Shown piece by piece: positions 1 through 6,286 of a DNA stretch of 6,286 bases. Positions within the stretch are counted from its first letter, which is position 1, and each line of letters starts with the position of its first letter. Made by a program: the position numbers and the translations under genes. The notes under the pieces are model-generated. The model worked only from the letters and a program-made list of their open reading frames with translations, searched no databases and was not told the origin of the DNA. Origin of the DNA: Ruminococcaceae bacterium UBA2656 (lineage in GTDB: Bacteria > Bacillota > Clostridia > Oscillospirales > Acutalibacteraceae); the NCBI GenBank assembly GCA_002359465.1, contig DENA01000035.1, positions 43,099 to 49,384 on the forward strand, written 5' to 3'.

Positions 1-1533
1 CCTGATTTTTACATGACCATACTGGCCGCGGCCGCCGGACTGACGTGCATATTTCGTGTCAACGTCCGCTTTTCCGCGGATGGTTTCTTTATAGGATACC
101 TGCGGCTTGCCGACATTGGCTTCCACATGGAACTCACGCAGCAGTCTGTCAACGATGATCTCAAGGTGAAGCTCGCCCATTCCTGCGATGATGGTCTGAC
201 CCGTTTCCGTGTTGGTATACGCCTTAAAAGTAGGGTCTTCTTCTGCAAGCTTTGCAAGAGCGATACCCATTTTTTCCTGTCCGGCTTTCGTCTTCGGCTC
301 AATAGCGACTTCGATAACCGGATCCGGGAACTCCATGGATTCAAGAATAATAGGATGCTTTTCGTCACAGAGTGTATCACCTGTTGTGGTGTTTTTAAGG
401 CCAACCGCAGCCGCAATATCACCGGCATAAACAACGTCAATATCCTGGCGGTGATTGGCGTGCATCTGAAGGATACGGCCAATGCGCTCATTGTTGTCTT
501 TGGTTGAATTGTATACACTTGCACCTGCCTGAAGAGAACCGGAATAAACGCGGAAGAAGCACAGCTTGCCGACAAACGGGTCTGTGGCAATCTTAAACGC
601 GAGAGCGGCAAAAGGTTCGTCATCGGAAGCGTGGCAATCCTGTTCCTCGCCGGTTTCCGGATTTGTACCCCTAATAGCAGGAACATCTGTTGGCGCCGGC
701 ATATAAGCCACAATCGCGTCGAGAAGTTTTTGAACACCTTTGTTTCTGTATGAAGTACCACAGGTAACAGGAACCATATTGTTGGCAATCGTGGATTTAC
801 GGATTGTCGATACAATTTCTTCCCTAGTAAGCGGCTCCCCGTTCAGGTACTTCTCCATCAGAGCATCGTCCTGCTCCGCAACATGTTCAATTAATTCAGT
901 GTGGTACTGGTTGGCAAGTTCGAGCATATCCTCAGGGATATCCTCAACTTTCATGTCCTTGCCCATATCGTCATAGTAAACATCAGCCTTCATGTCAACA
1001 AGGTCGATAATCCCCTTAAAGGAATCTTCGCTGCCGATGGGAAGCTGAATGGGTACAGCATTGCACTTCAGACGATCTTTCATCATTTGGACAACACGAT
1101 AAAAATCTGCACCCATGATGTCCATTTTGTTTACATAAGCCATACGAGGGACATGATATTCCTCAGCCTGACGCCAAACTGTCTCTGACTGCGGCTCAAC
1201 ACCGCCCTTGGCGCAGAAGACTGTTACCGAACCGTCGAGTACGCGCAGTGAACGCTCAACTTCAACGGTAAAGTCAACGTGGCCCGGGGTGTCGATGATG
1301 TTGATTCTATGGCCTTTCCAAAAGCAGGTAGTAGCGGCAGAAGTAATTGTAATACCTCTTTCCTGCTCCTGCACCATCCAGTCCATGGTTGCAGCACCAT
1401 CATGCACTTCGCCAATCTTATGGTTAATACCTGTGTAATACAGGATACGTTCGGTTGTTGTTGTTTTACCGGCATCAATGTGCGCCATGATACCGATATT
1501 GCGGGTTAATTCAAGTGATACCTGCCTTGGCAT
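1..1533 (-). CDS. fusA: Elongation factor G (EF-G), partial: C-terminal part lies outside the window
   Basis: EF-G is the cytoplasmic GTPase that drives tRNA-mRNA translocation on the ribosome and, with ribosome recycling factor, splits spent ribosomes. The visible 511 codons have no internal stop. The G domain shows the P-loop AHIDAGKT (residues 17-24), switch I with [10 protein letters not shown] (59-68), DTPGH with the catalytic His (81-85), NKMD (135-138) and the G5-like CGTSY (258-262). Domains II and III follow. GMGELHLEI runs from residue 451 to 459, and domain IV opens with [11 protein letters not shown] (from 474) and [10 protein letters not shown] (498-507). EF-G is usually close to 700 residues, so about 180-190 are missing beyond position 1. 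The ATG start is preceded by AAGGAGG five bases upstream. It lies 70 bases downstream of rpsG, as in the str operon. The full GTPase motif set and N-terminus argue for housekeeping EF-G rather than a ribosomal protection protein. Confidence 0.98.
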   Translation of the reverse strand, partial: MPRQVSLELTRNIGIMAHIDAGKTTTTERILYYTGINHKIGEVHDGAATMDWMVQEQERGITITSAATTCFWKGHRINIIDTPGHVDFTVEVERSLRVLDGSVTVFCAKGGVEPQSETVWRQAEEYHVPRMAYVNKMDIMGADFYRVVQMMKDRLKCNAVPIQLPIGSEDSFKGIIDLVDMKADVYYDDMGKDMKVEDIPEDMLELANQYHTELIEHVAEQDDALMEKYLNGEPLTREEIVSTIRKSTIANNMVPVTCGTSYRNKGVQKLLDAIVAYMPAPTDVPAIRGTNPETGEEQDCHASDDEPFAALAFKIATDPFVGKLCFFRVYSGSLQAGASVYNSTKDNNERIGRILQMHANHRQDIDVVYAGDIAAAVGLKNTTTGDTLCDEKHPIILESMEFPDPVIEVAIEPKTKAGQEKMGIALAKLAEEDPTFKAYTNTETGQTIIAGMGELHLEIIVDRLLREFHVEANVGKPQVSYKETIRGKADVDTKYARQSGGRGQYGHVKIR

Positions 1534-1580
1534 AGTTTCCTCCTTAAAGTCTGAAATGTTGGGATTTGTACACTATTTCA

Positions 1581-1608
1581 GGTAACGGTCCAACACAGTT
1601 GGATTACC
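1581..1608 (-). promoter_or_regulatory. Interrupted hairpin spanning the rpsG stop codon
   Basis: On the transcript, GGUAAUCCAAC pairs with GUUGGA and then, after a three-base bulge (CCG), with UUACC, around a UGU loop. That is six plus five base pairs, all canonical. The 5' arm contains the last base of the final Trp codon and the whole rpsG UAA stop. No U-run follows, so it does not look like an intrinsic terminator. It could affect mRNA processing, stability or coupling between rpsG and fusA. The pairing is seen directly; any function is inference, and a chance hairpin is possible. Confidence 0.4.
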
Positions 1609-2074
1609 ATCTGTAATGAGCAAATGCCTTATTGGCCTCCGCCATCTTATGCGTGTCATCACGCTTCTTGGCAGCGCCGCCAGCACCATTTACAGCATCA
1701 AGAATTTCACCGGCAAGTCTTTCTTTCATCGTCTTTTCAGATCTAAGTCTTGAATAGTTGGTCATCCAACGTAAGCCTAATGTTTGTCTTCTTTCAGGGC
1801 GAACCTCCATAGGAACCTGGTACGTTGCACCGCCGACACGGCGGGCCTTGACTTCGAGAGCCGGCATGACATTTTCCATGGCAGCCTCAAAAACCTCCAA
1901 AGGTTCTTTCCCTGTTTTCTCGCTGATAATATCAAATGCGCCATATACGATCTTCTGAGCTACGCCCTTCTTACCGTCGACCATAATATTATTAACAAGA
2001 CGTGTTACAAGTTTCGAATTATACAGTGGGTCCGGCAAAACATCACGTTTTGCGATATTACCTCTTCTTGGCAC
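1604..2074 (-). CDS. rpsG: 30S ribosomal protein S7
   Basis: S7 is a primary 16S rRNA-binding protein that nucleates assembly of the small-subunit head and lies near the E-site exit channel. The 156 residues match the usual length in Bacillus-like bacteria. Family landmarks are [15 protein letters not shown] at the N-terminus, the central [11 protein letters not shown] followed by [14 protein letters not shown], and the C-terminal [15 protein letters not shown]. The start is GTG at 2074. It is chosen because PRRGN is the family N-terminus and an AAGGAGG sits eight bases upstream. The open frame extends upstream to a TTG at 2125, but those extra 17 codons resemble no S7 and lack a good ribosome-binding site. 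The gene lies between rpsL and fusA, the standard str operon order. It ends at TAA directly after the expected Trp. In E. coli S7 represses its own operon by binding the rpsL-rpsG intercistronic RNA; whether that holds here is unknown. Confidence 0.98.
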   Translation of the reverse strand: MPRRGNIAKRDVLPDPLYNSKLVTRLVNNIMVDGKKGVAQKIVYGAFDIISEKTGKEPLEVFEAAMENVMPALEVKARRVGGATYQVPMEVRPERRQTLGLRWMTNYSRLRSEKTMKERLAGEILDAVNGAGGAAKKRDDTHKMAEANKAFAHYRW

Positions 2075-2090
2075 TTTACTTCCCTCCTTC
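2075..2090 (-). promoter_or_regulatory. Ribosome-binding site that fixes the rpsG GTG start
   Basis: The minus strand reads GAAGGAGGGAAGTAAA immediately before GTG. AAGGAGG is complementary to the 3' end of 16S rRNA and sits eight bases from the start codon. This supports the uncommon GTG over the upstream in-frame TTG at 2125. Confidence 0.85.
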
Positions 2091-2140
2091 ACATAAATGA
2101 TATCATAGGTACTCGAAAGCGACAAACTCCCGTGGCCAAT

Positions 2141-2208
2141 ACAGAGGCGTTCTATATTAAAAACGCCGCCGCATTATGTTAAAAAACATGCAGCCGTTAG
2201 GTTTCTGT
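2141..2208 (-). promoter_or_regulatory. Foldable rpsL-rpsG intercistronic region (two hairpins inside a short closing stem)
   Basis: On the transcript, ACAGA (2208-2204) can pair with UCUGU (2145-2141) to enclose two hairpins. One has AUGUU pairing with AACAU around UUUU (2189-2176), flanked by a GC/GC pair with a three-base bulge. The other has GGCGUU pairing with AACGCC around ten bases (2167-2146), and directly abuts the closing stem. In E. coli the S12-S7 intercistronic region is the S7 repressor target, so the location is suggestive. The individual stems are short, five to seven pairs, and no S7-site consensus was recognised. The pairings are observed; the combined fold and any regulation are inference. 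Confidence 0.3.
2154..2182 (-). promoter_or_regulatory. Possible weak internal promoter upstream of rpsG
   Basis: The minus strand has TTAACA (2182-2177, five of six to the -35 consensus), a 17-base spacer and TAATAT (2159-2154, four of six to the -10). Transcription would start near 2147 and give a leader of about 70 bases before the rpsG GTG. The spacing is ideal but the -10 is poor, and AT-rich intergenic DNA gives such matches by chance. It overlaps the foldable region described separately, so both interpretations may not hold. Confidence 0.2.
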
Positions 2209-2222
2209 CAATTTAAATTACC

Positions 2223-2660
2223 TTACTTTTTCGCAGCTTTCGCCGCGCCTGCCTTCGGCCGCTTTGCGCCATACTTGGAACGGGCCTGCATACGCTGTGC
2301 AACACCTTGAGCATCAAGGGTACCACGGATAATATGGTAACGCACGCCAGGCAGATCCTTTACACGGCCGCCGCGAATCATCACGACACTGTGTTCCTGA
2401 AGATTATGGCCGACCCCGGGGATGTAGGCACTGACTTCAATACCGTTTGAAAGCCTTACTCTGGCGATTTTTCTAAGCGCTGAATTCGGTTTCTTCGGTG
2501 TAGCAGTCTTTACGGTTGTGCAGACACCACGTTTTTGCGGGGAATCCTGATCAATGGAAACACGTTTCTTTGAATTCCATCCCTTTAAAAGCGCAGGGGC
2601 TTTCGCCTTTGTCACAGCAACTTCTCTGCCCGTATGGACTAACTGGTTAAATGTTGGCAT
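2223..2660 (-). CDS. rpsL: 30S ribosomal protein S12
   Basis: S12 sits at the decoding centre between the 30S body and shoulder and controls accuracy of tRNA selection. The 145 residues begin [12 protein letters not shown]. They carry the Gram-positive insertion of about 13 residues before SPQKRGVCT (40-48), then [11 protein letters not shown] (54-64), GHNLQEHSV (84-92) and [13 protein letters not shown] (97-109), ending SKYGAKRPK plus a short Ala/Lys tail. The residues matching E. coli Lys43 and Lys88, where streptomycin-resistance changes fall, are unaltered (Lys56 and Lys101). Asp102 matches the Asp that RimO methylthiolates in E. coli. The ATG at 2660 is chosen because MPTFNQ is the family N-terminus and AGGAGGTG lies immediately upstream. 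An ATG five codons earlier (2675) lies upstream of that ribosome-binding site and is rejected. The gene is 163 bases from the rpoC TAG, with its own likely promoter in between, and 148 bases from rpsG. Confidence 0.98.
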   Translation of the reverse strand: MPTFNQLVHTGREVAVTKAKAPALLKGWNSKKRVSIDQDSPQKRGVCTTVKTATPKKPNSALRKIARVRLSNGIEVSAYIPGVGHNLQEHSVVMIRGGRVKDLPGVRYHIIRGTLDAQGVAQRMQARSKYGAKRPKAGAAKAAKK

Positions 2661-2675
2661 AAGACACCTCCTCAC
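2661..2675 (-). promoter_or_regulatory. Strong ribosome-binding site of rpsL
   Basis: The minus strand reads AGGAGGTGTCTT directly before ATG, with AGGAGG six bases from the start. It is an eight-base match (AGGAGGTG) to the anti-Shine-Dalgarno sequence, as expected for a highly expressed ribosomal protein. The in-frame ATG at 2675 lies upstream of this site, so it rules out that earlier start. Confidence 0.85.
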
Positions 2676-2743
2676 ATGAATTTTATATGTTAAGCGAATA
2701 TTAGTATATCCGCTGTAACAGCAAAATAATCTTTAAACAACTT

Positions 2744-2780
2744 ATTCCTGTTCTGCAGCAAAAAGCCTCAGAACAGGAAT
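2744..2780 (-). promoter_or_regulatory. Long hairpin in the rpoC-rpsL gap (leader of the str operon transcript)
   Basis: A perfect 12-base inverted repeat, ATTCCTGTTCTG (2780-2769) and CAGAACAGGAAT (2755-2744), is separated by 13 bases. The spacer itself can continue the stem: after one A-G mismatch, GGC pairs with GCU (one wobble) around a UUUUU loop. This gives about 15 pairs in a 37-base hairpin. The RNA after it (AAUAAGUUGUUUAAAG) lacks a clean U-run, so it is not a standard intrinsic terminator. It lies about 30 bases into the RNA expected from the promoter at 2815-2844 and 84 bases before the rpsL ATG. It could be a weak terminator or attenuator, an RNase processing site, or a stabilising 5' structure. 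The structure is clear; its role is inferred. Confidence 0.7.
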
Positions 2781-2814
2781 GAAGCATTCAATTAGCAAAC
2801 CATCACAATTTGTT

Positions 2815-3066
<252 letters not shown>

Positions 3067-6000
3067 TTAGGCGGTAGCCTCTTTCAAATCTGTTTCTCCG
3101 TCCCTGATACGGTCACGGATGATTTGATTTTCAGTTTCCAGCTCAACCTTCTCCACAAGGGAACTCGGCAGAAGGGTGGTATCTCCGGAATCCTCCACTT
3201 TTACCTTCTTCATCATCTGGCGGACAATAACCTCAATATGCTTGTCGTTGATATCAACGCCCTGCATGCGGTAAACGCGCTGAACTTCCTCAATCAGATA
3301 GTCCTGAACAGCATGCGTACCGCTGATCGCGAGGACATCGTGCGGATTGACGGAACCCTCGGTCACCCTTGTGCCGGCCTTGATTTCCTGACCGTCGGTG
3401 ACAATCACGCGGGAGCCGTACGGAATCAGGTAGGATTTGGAGTCGCCGGTTTCGGAATTCGTCACCACAACATGGCGGTTCTTCTTGATTTCCTCGAAAG
3501 AAACCGTACCCGCGATCTCGCTGATAATGGCAAGATGCTTTGGCTTGCGGCCTTCAAAAAGTTCCTCGACACGCGGCAGACCCTGTGTAATATCCTCCGA
3601 GCTGGCGACGCCGCCGGTGTGGAAGGTTCTCATAGTCAGCTGCGTGCCCGGTTCGCCGATGGACTGCGCCGCAATAATGCCGACCGCCTCGCCGACCGCC
3701 ACCGTCTGCCCGTTTGCCAGGTTGGCTCCATAGCACTTTTTGCAGACGCCGTGCTTTGCGCAGCAGTTCAGGACGGAACGGATTTTGATATGCTGCACGC
3801 CGCTCTTCACAATTACATCCGCGTCGTGGTCATTCATCAGTTTATCCTTGGAAATAAGAACTTCGCCCGTTTTCCCGTCGACAAAATCTTCAACAAGGTA
3901 TCTGCCGAGAAGACGTTCGTGCAAAGGCTCAATCGCTTCCTTGCCTTCCCTGATGTCGTATACCTCAAGCCCGTCGGTTGCCCCGCAGTCATCCTCACGA
4001 ATGATGACATCCTGCGAAACATCGACTAGGCGGCGGGTCAGGTAACCGGAGTCAGCCGTTCTCAGAGCGGTATCCGCAAGACCTTTTCTAGCGCCGCGGG
4101 AAGAAATAAAGTATTCCAGAATATTCAGGCCTTCACGGTAGTTGGCCCTGATGGGAATTTCAATTGTCTTACCGGATGTGTTGGCAATCAGTCCACGCAT
4201 ACCGGCCAGCTGACGGATCTGACTCATGGAACCACGGGCGCCGGAATCCGCCATCATAAAGATCGGGTTGTAACGGTCCAGATTCTTTTGCAGCGCAACG
4301 GAAACATCCTCCGTTGCTTTCGCCCAGGTTTTCAGAACCGCATTATAGCGTTCGTTGTCTGACAGCAGACCCATTTTAAACTGGGTGTCGACAACATCAA
4401 TTTGCTGTTCTGCAGCATCGATAATCTGCTTTTTCTCAGGCGGGATCGTTGCGTCGCAGACAGCGACCGTAATGGCGCTTAAAGTGGAATATTTATAACC
4501 CTGCGCTTTAATGCTGTCCAGAACGTCTGCCGTTTCGGCGGTGCCGTGCATTTTGATGCACTTGTCAATAATAGCGCCCAGCTGCTTTTTGCCAACCAGA
4601 AAATCAATTTCAAATTTAAACAGGTTATCCGGGTTGGAACGGTCAACATAGCCCAGATCCTGCGGGATCGGCCGGTTGAAAATCATGCGTCCCACTGTTG
4701 TTTCGACCAGTTTGGAAACCTGTTCCCCATTGATCTCCATTGTTCTGCGGACTTTGATTTTCGCATGAAGACCTACAGTCTTGGAATCATAGGCCATAAT
4801 GGCTTCATTATAATCCCTGAATACCTTTCCTTCTCCCGGTTCACCGGGTTTATCCAATGTGAGGTAGTAGGAACCCAGAACCATGTCCTGTGTAGGAACG
4901 GTAACCGGACGGCCGTCGGAGGGTTTCAGAAGATTGCCGGCAGCCAGCATCAGGAAGCGGGCCTCGGCCTGCGCCTCGGCGGACAGCGGCACATGAACGG
5001 CCATCTGATCGCCGTCAAAGTCCGCATTGTAGGCCGTACAGGCCAGCGGATGCAGCTTTAACGCACGGCCTTCAACCAGTACCGGCTCAAACGCCTGGAT
5101 ACCAAGCCTGTGGAGAGTAGGCGCGCGGTTCAGCAGAACCGGATGGTTTTTAATCACGATTTCAAGCGCGTCCCAGACTTCCGGCTTCGCGCGCTCCACT
5201 GCTTTTCTGGCGGCCTTGATGTTTCCGGCGGCGCCGGTTTCCACAAGGCGCTTCATAACAAAAGGCTTAAACAGTTCCAGCGCCATTTCCTTCGGCAGGC
5301 CGCACTGGTACATTTTCAGCTCAGGTCCTACCACGATAACGGAACGGCCGGAATAGTCGACACGCTTGCCCAGAAGGTTCTGGCGGAAACGTCCCTGCTT
5401 ACCTTTCAGCATATCGGAAAGCGACTTGAGCGGCCTGTTGTTCGGGCCTGTGACCGGACGGCCGCGGCGGCCGTTGTCGATCAGAGCGTCAACCGCTTCC
5501 TGCAGCATGCGCTTTTCGTTGCGGACGATAATATCCGGAGCGCCAAGCTCCAAAAGCCTTTTCAGGCGGTTATTTCTGTTAATCACACGGCGGTAAAGGT
5601 CATTTAAGTCGGACGTTGCGAAACGGCCGCCGTCGAGCTGTACCATCGGACGGATATCCGGCGGAATAACCGGAACGACGTCCAGAATCATCCATTCCGG
5701 GCGGTTGCCGGAAAGACGGAAAGCTTCTATCACTTCCAGACGCTTTAAGATACGGACGCGTTTTTGGCCGGAAGCGGTTTCAAGCTCGCTTTTCAATTCC
5801 TCGGAAACAACGTCCAGATCAATTTCCGTCAAAAGCTTTTTAATGGCTTCGGCGCCCATGCTGGCCTCAAAATCATCCTCATACTTTTCGCGCATATCAC
5901 GGTACTCTTTTTCATTCAGGAGCTGCTTTTTCTGCAGCTCACGAACATTGCCGGGGTCCGTTACGATATACAGTGCGAAATACAGAACCTTTTCCAGCAT

Positions 6001-6286
6001 GCGGGGGGATATATCAAGGATCAGTCCCATTCTGGACGGGATTCCCTTAAAATACCAGATATGGGAAACAGGAGCCGCCAGCTCAATGTGGCCCATACGC
6101 TCGCGGCGAACCTTTGCCCTGGTCACTTCAACGCCGCAGCGTTCGCAGATCTTCCCTTTATAACGAATTCTCTTGTACTTTCCGCAATGACATTCCCAGT
6201 CCTTTTGGGGTCCGAAGATACGTTCACAGAAAAGACCATCGCGTTCGGGCTTCAGGGTACGATAATTGATCGTTTCCGGTTTTTTT
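3067..6286 (-). CDS. rpoC: DNA-directed RNA polymerase beta-prime subunit; N-terminus outside the window, in-frame TAA before the conserved C-terminus
   Basis: Beta-prime forms one jaw of RNA polymerase and holds the catalytic magnesium. There are 1072 visible codons, and about 30 are missing at the N-terminus. Numbering from the first visible codon, the first zinc site has Cys32, Cys34, Cys47 and Cys50. The rudder and lid region follows around [13 protein letters not shown], and the catalytic NADFDGD is at 420-426 (nucleotides 5008-5028). The bridge helix is [20 protein letters not shown] (735-754), the second zinc site Cys767, Cys841, Cys848 and Cys851, and the trigger loop [20 protein letters not shown] with TMRTFHTGG (865-892). 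The enterobacterial trigger-loop insertion is absent, as in Firmicutes. The frame ends KEATA-TAA at 3067-3069, but the family C-terminus continues in the same frame for 80 codons. With these the protein would be about 1180 residues, normal for Clostridia. As written, it would probably be non-functional. rpoB is expected upstream, outside the window. Confidence 0.97.
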   Translation of the reverse strand, partial: KKPETINYRTLKPERDGLFCERIFGPQKDWECHCGKYKRIRYKGKICERCGVEVTRAKVRRERMGHIELAAPVSHIWYFKGIPSRMGLILDISPRMLEKVLYFALYIVTDPGNVRELQKKQLLNEKEYRDMREKYEDDFEASMGAEAIKKLLTEIDLDVVSEELKSELETASGQKRVRILKRLEVIEAFRLSGNRPEWMILDVVPVIPPDIRPMVQLDGGRFATSDLNDLYRRVINRNNRLKRLLELGAPDIIVRNEKRMLQEAVDALIDNGRRGRPVTGPNNRPLKSLSDMLKGKQGRFRQNLLGKRVDYSGRSVIVVGPELKMYQCGLPKEMALELFKPFVMKRLVETGAAGNIKAARKAVERAKPEVWDALEIVIKNHPVLLNRAPTLHRLGIQAFEPVLVEGRALKLHPLACTAYNADFDGDQMAVHVPLSAEAQAEARFLMLAAGNLLKPSDGRPVTVPTQDMVLGSYYLTLDKPGEPGEGKVFRDYNEAIMAYDSKTVGLHAKIKVRRTMEINGEQVSKLVETTVGRMIFNRPIPQDLGYVDRSNPDNLFKFEIDFLVGKKQLGAIIDKCIKMHGTAETADVLDSIKAQGYKYSTLSAITVAVCDATIPPEKKQIIDAAEQQIDVVDTQFKMGLLSDNERYNAVLKTWAKATEDVSVALQKNLDRYNPIFMMADSGARGSMSQIRQLAGMRGLIANTSGKTIEIPIRANYREGLNILEYFISSRGARKGLADTALRTADSGYLTRRLVDVSQDVIIREDDCGATDGLEVYDIREGKEAIEPLHERLLGRYLVEDFVDGKTGEVLISKDKLMNDHDADVIVKSGVQHIKIRSVLNCCAKHGVCKKCYGANLANGQTVAVGEAVGIIAAQSIGEPGTQLTMRTFHTGGVASSEDITQGLPRVEELFEGRKPKHLAIISEIAGTVSFEEIKKNRHVVVTNSETGDSKSYLIPYGSRVIVTDGQEIKAGTRVTEGSVNPHDVLAISGTHAVQDYLIEEVQRVYRMQGVDINDKHIEVIVRQMMKKVKVEDSGDTTLLPSSLVEKVELETENQIIRDRIRDGETDLKEATA

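Noticed and set aside
9..815. Open frame of 268 codons on the minus strand in another frame of fusA
   Set aside because: The overlapping EF-G frame is intact and clearly coding from 1533 down to 1. This frame yields a sequence rich in Arg, Ser and Leu without family features.
2097..2106. Ten-base palindrome ATGATATCAT upstream of rpsG
   Set aside because: Short, AT-rich and without a loop or a recognised operator. Expected by chance in a gap of this size.
2206..2211. Perfect TTGACA on the minus strand just after rpsL
   Set aside because: The bases at 17-18 spacing (TGTTTT or GTTTTT) are not a -10 box.
2223..2660. Streptomycin-resistance form of S12
   Set aside because: The two lysines where resistance changes fall (Lys56 and Lys101 here) are the normal residues.
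2703..2708. TATACT as a second rpsL promoter -10 box
   Set aside because: No acceptable -35 lies 16-19 bases upstream, and a full consensus promoter is present about 110 bases earlier.
2744..2780. Hairpin as a standard intrinsic terminator of rpoBC
   Set aside because: The stem is convincing, but the following RNA is AAUAAGUUGUUUAAAG rather than a U-run, and on the plus strand no T-run follows either.

Overview
The window is a piece of core information-processing genome from a Gram-positive bacterium of the class Clostridia. All four genes lie on the minus strand, in the order rpoC, rpsL, rpsG, fusA: the end of the rpoBC operon followed by the str operon. Three features point to Clostridia. 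Beta-prime lacks the long insertion that Gram-negative enterobacteria carry in the trigger loop. S12 has the Gram-positive insertion near its N-terminus. The wording of the S12, S7 and EF-G sequences recalls the Oscillospirales/Ruminococcaceae group. That last placement comes from memory of family sequences, not a search, and I cannot name a genus. Base composition looks close to half GC by eye.

Layout in transcription order, from high to low coordinates. (1) 6286-3067: rpoC, beta-prime subunit of RNA polymerase, entering already under way (about 30 N-terminal residues lie outside the window) and ending at an in-frame TAA. (2) 3066-2824: the remaining 80 codons of rpoC in the same frame, encoding the highly conserved C-terminus and closed by a natural-looking TAG. 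(3) 2823-2661: a 163-base gap with the -10 box of a consensus promoter, whose -35 box lies inside the rpoC tail, and a strong hairpin. (4) 2660-2223: rpsL (S12). (5) 2222-2075: a 148-base gap with foldable inverted repeats and a possible weak promoter. (6) 2074-1604: rpsG (S7), starting at GTG. (7) 1603-1534: a 70-base gap with an interrupted hairpin covering the rpsG stop codon. (8) 1533-1: fusA (EF-G), running out of the window in domain IV. No stretch above 300 bases lacks a gene. I see no mobile elements, tRNA, rRNA, CRISPR array or attachment site.

The genes form a growth-rate-linked set: the catalytic RNA polymerase subunit, two small-subunit ribosomal proteins and the translocation factor. 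The promoter overlapping the rpoC end implies that rpsL-rpsG-fusA can be transcribed independently of rpoBC.

I found no new gene system. The most important observation is the in-frame TAA at 3067-3069. The 80 codons after it still encode the conserved C-terminus of beta-prime, so the TAA is a base error, a very recent and probably harmful mutation, or a stop that is read through. The second most useful observations are the consensus promoter at 2815-2844 and the hairpin at 2744-2780 in the leader it would produce.
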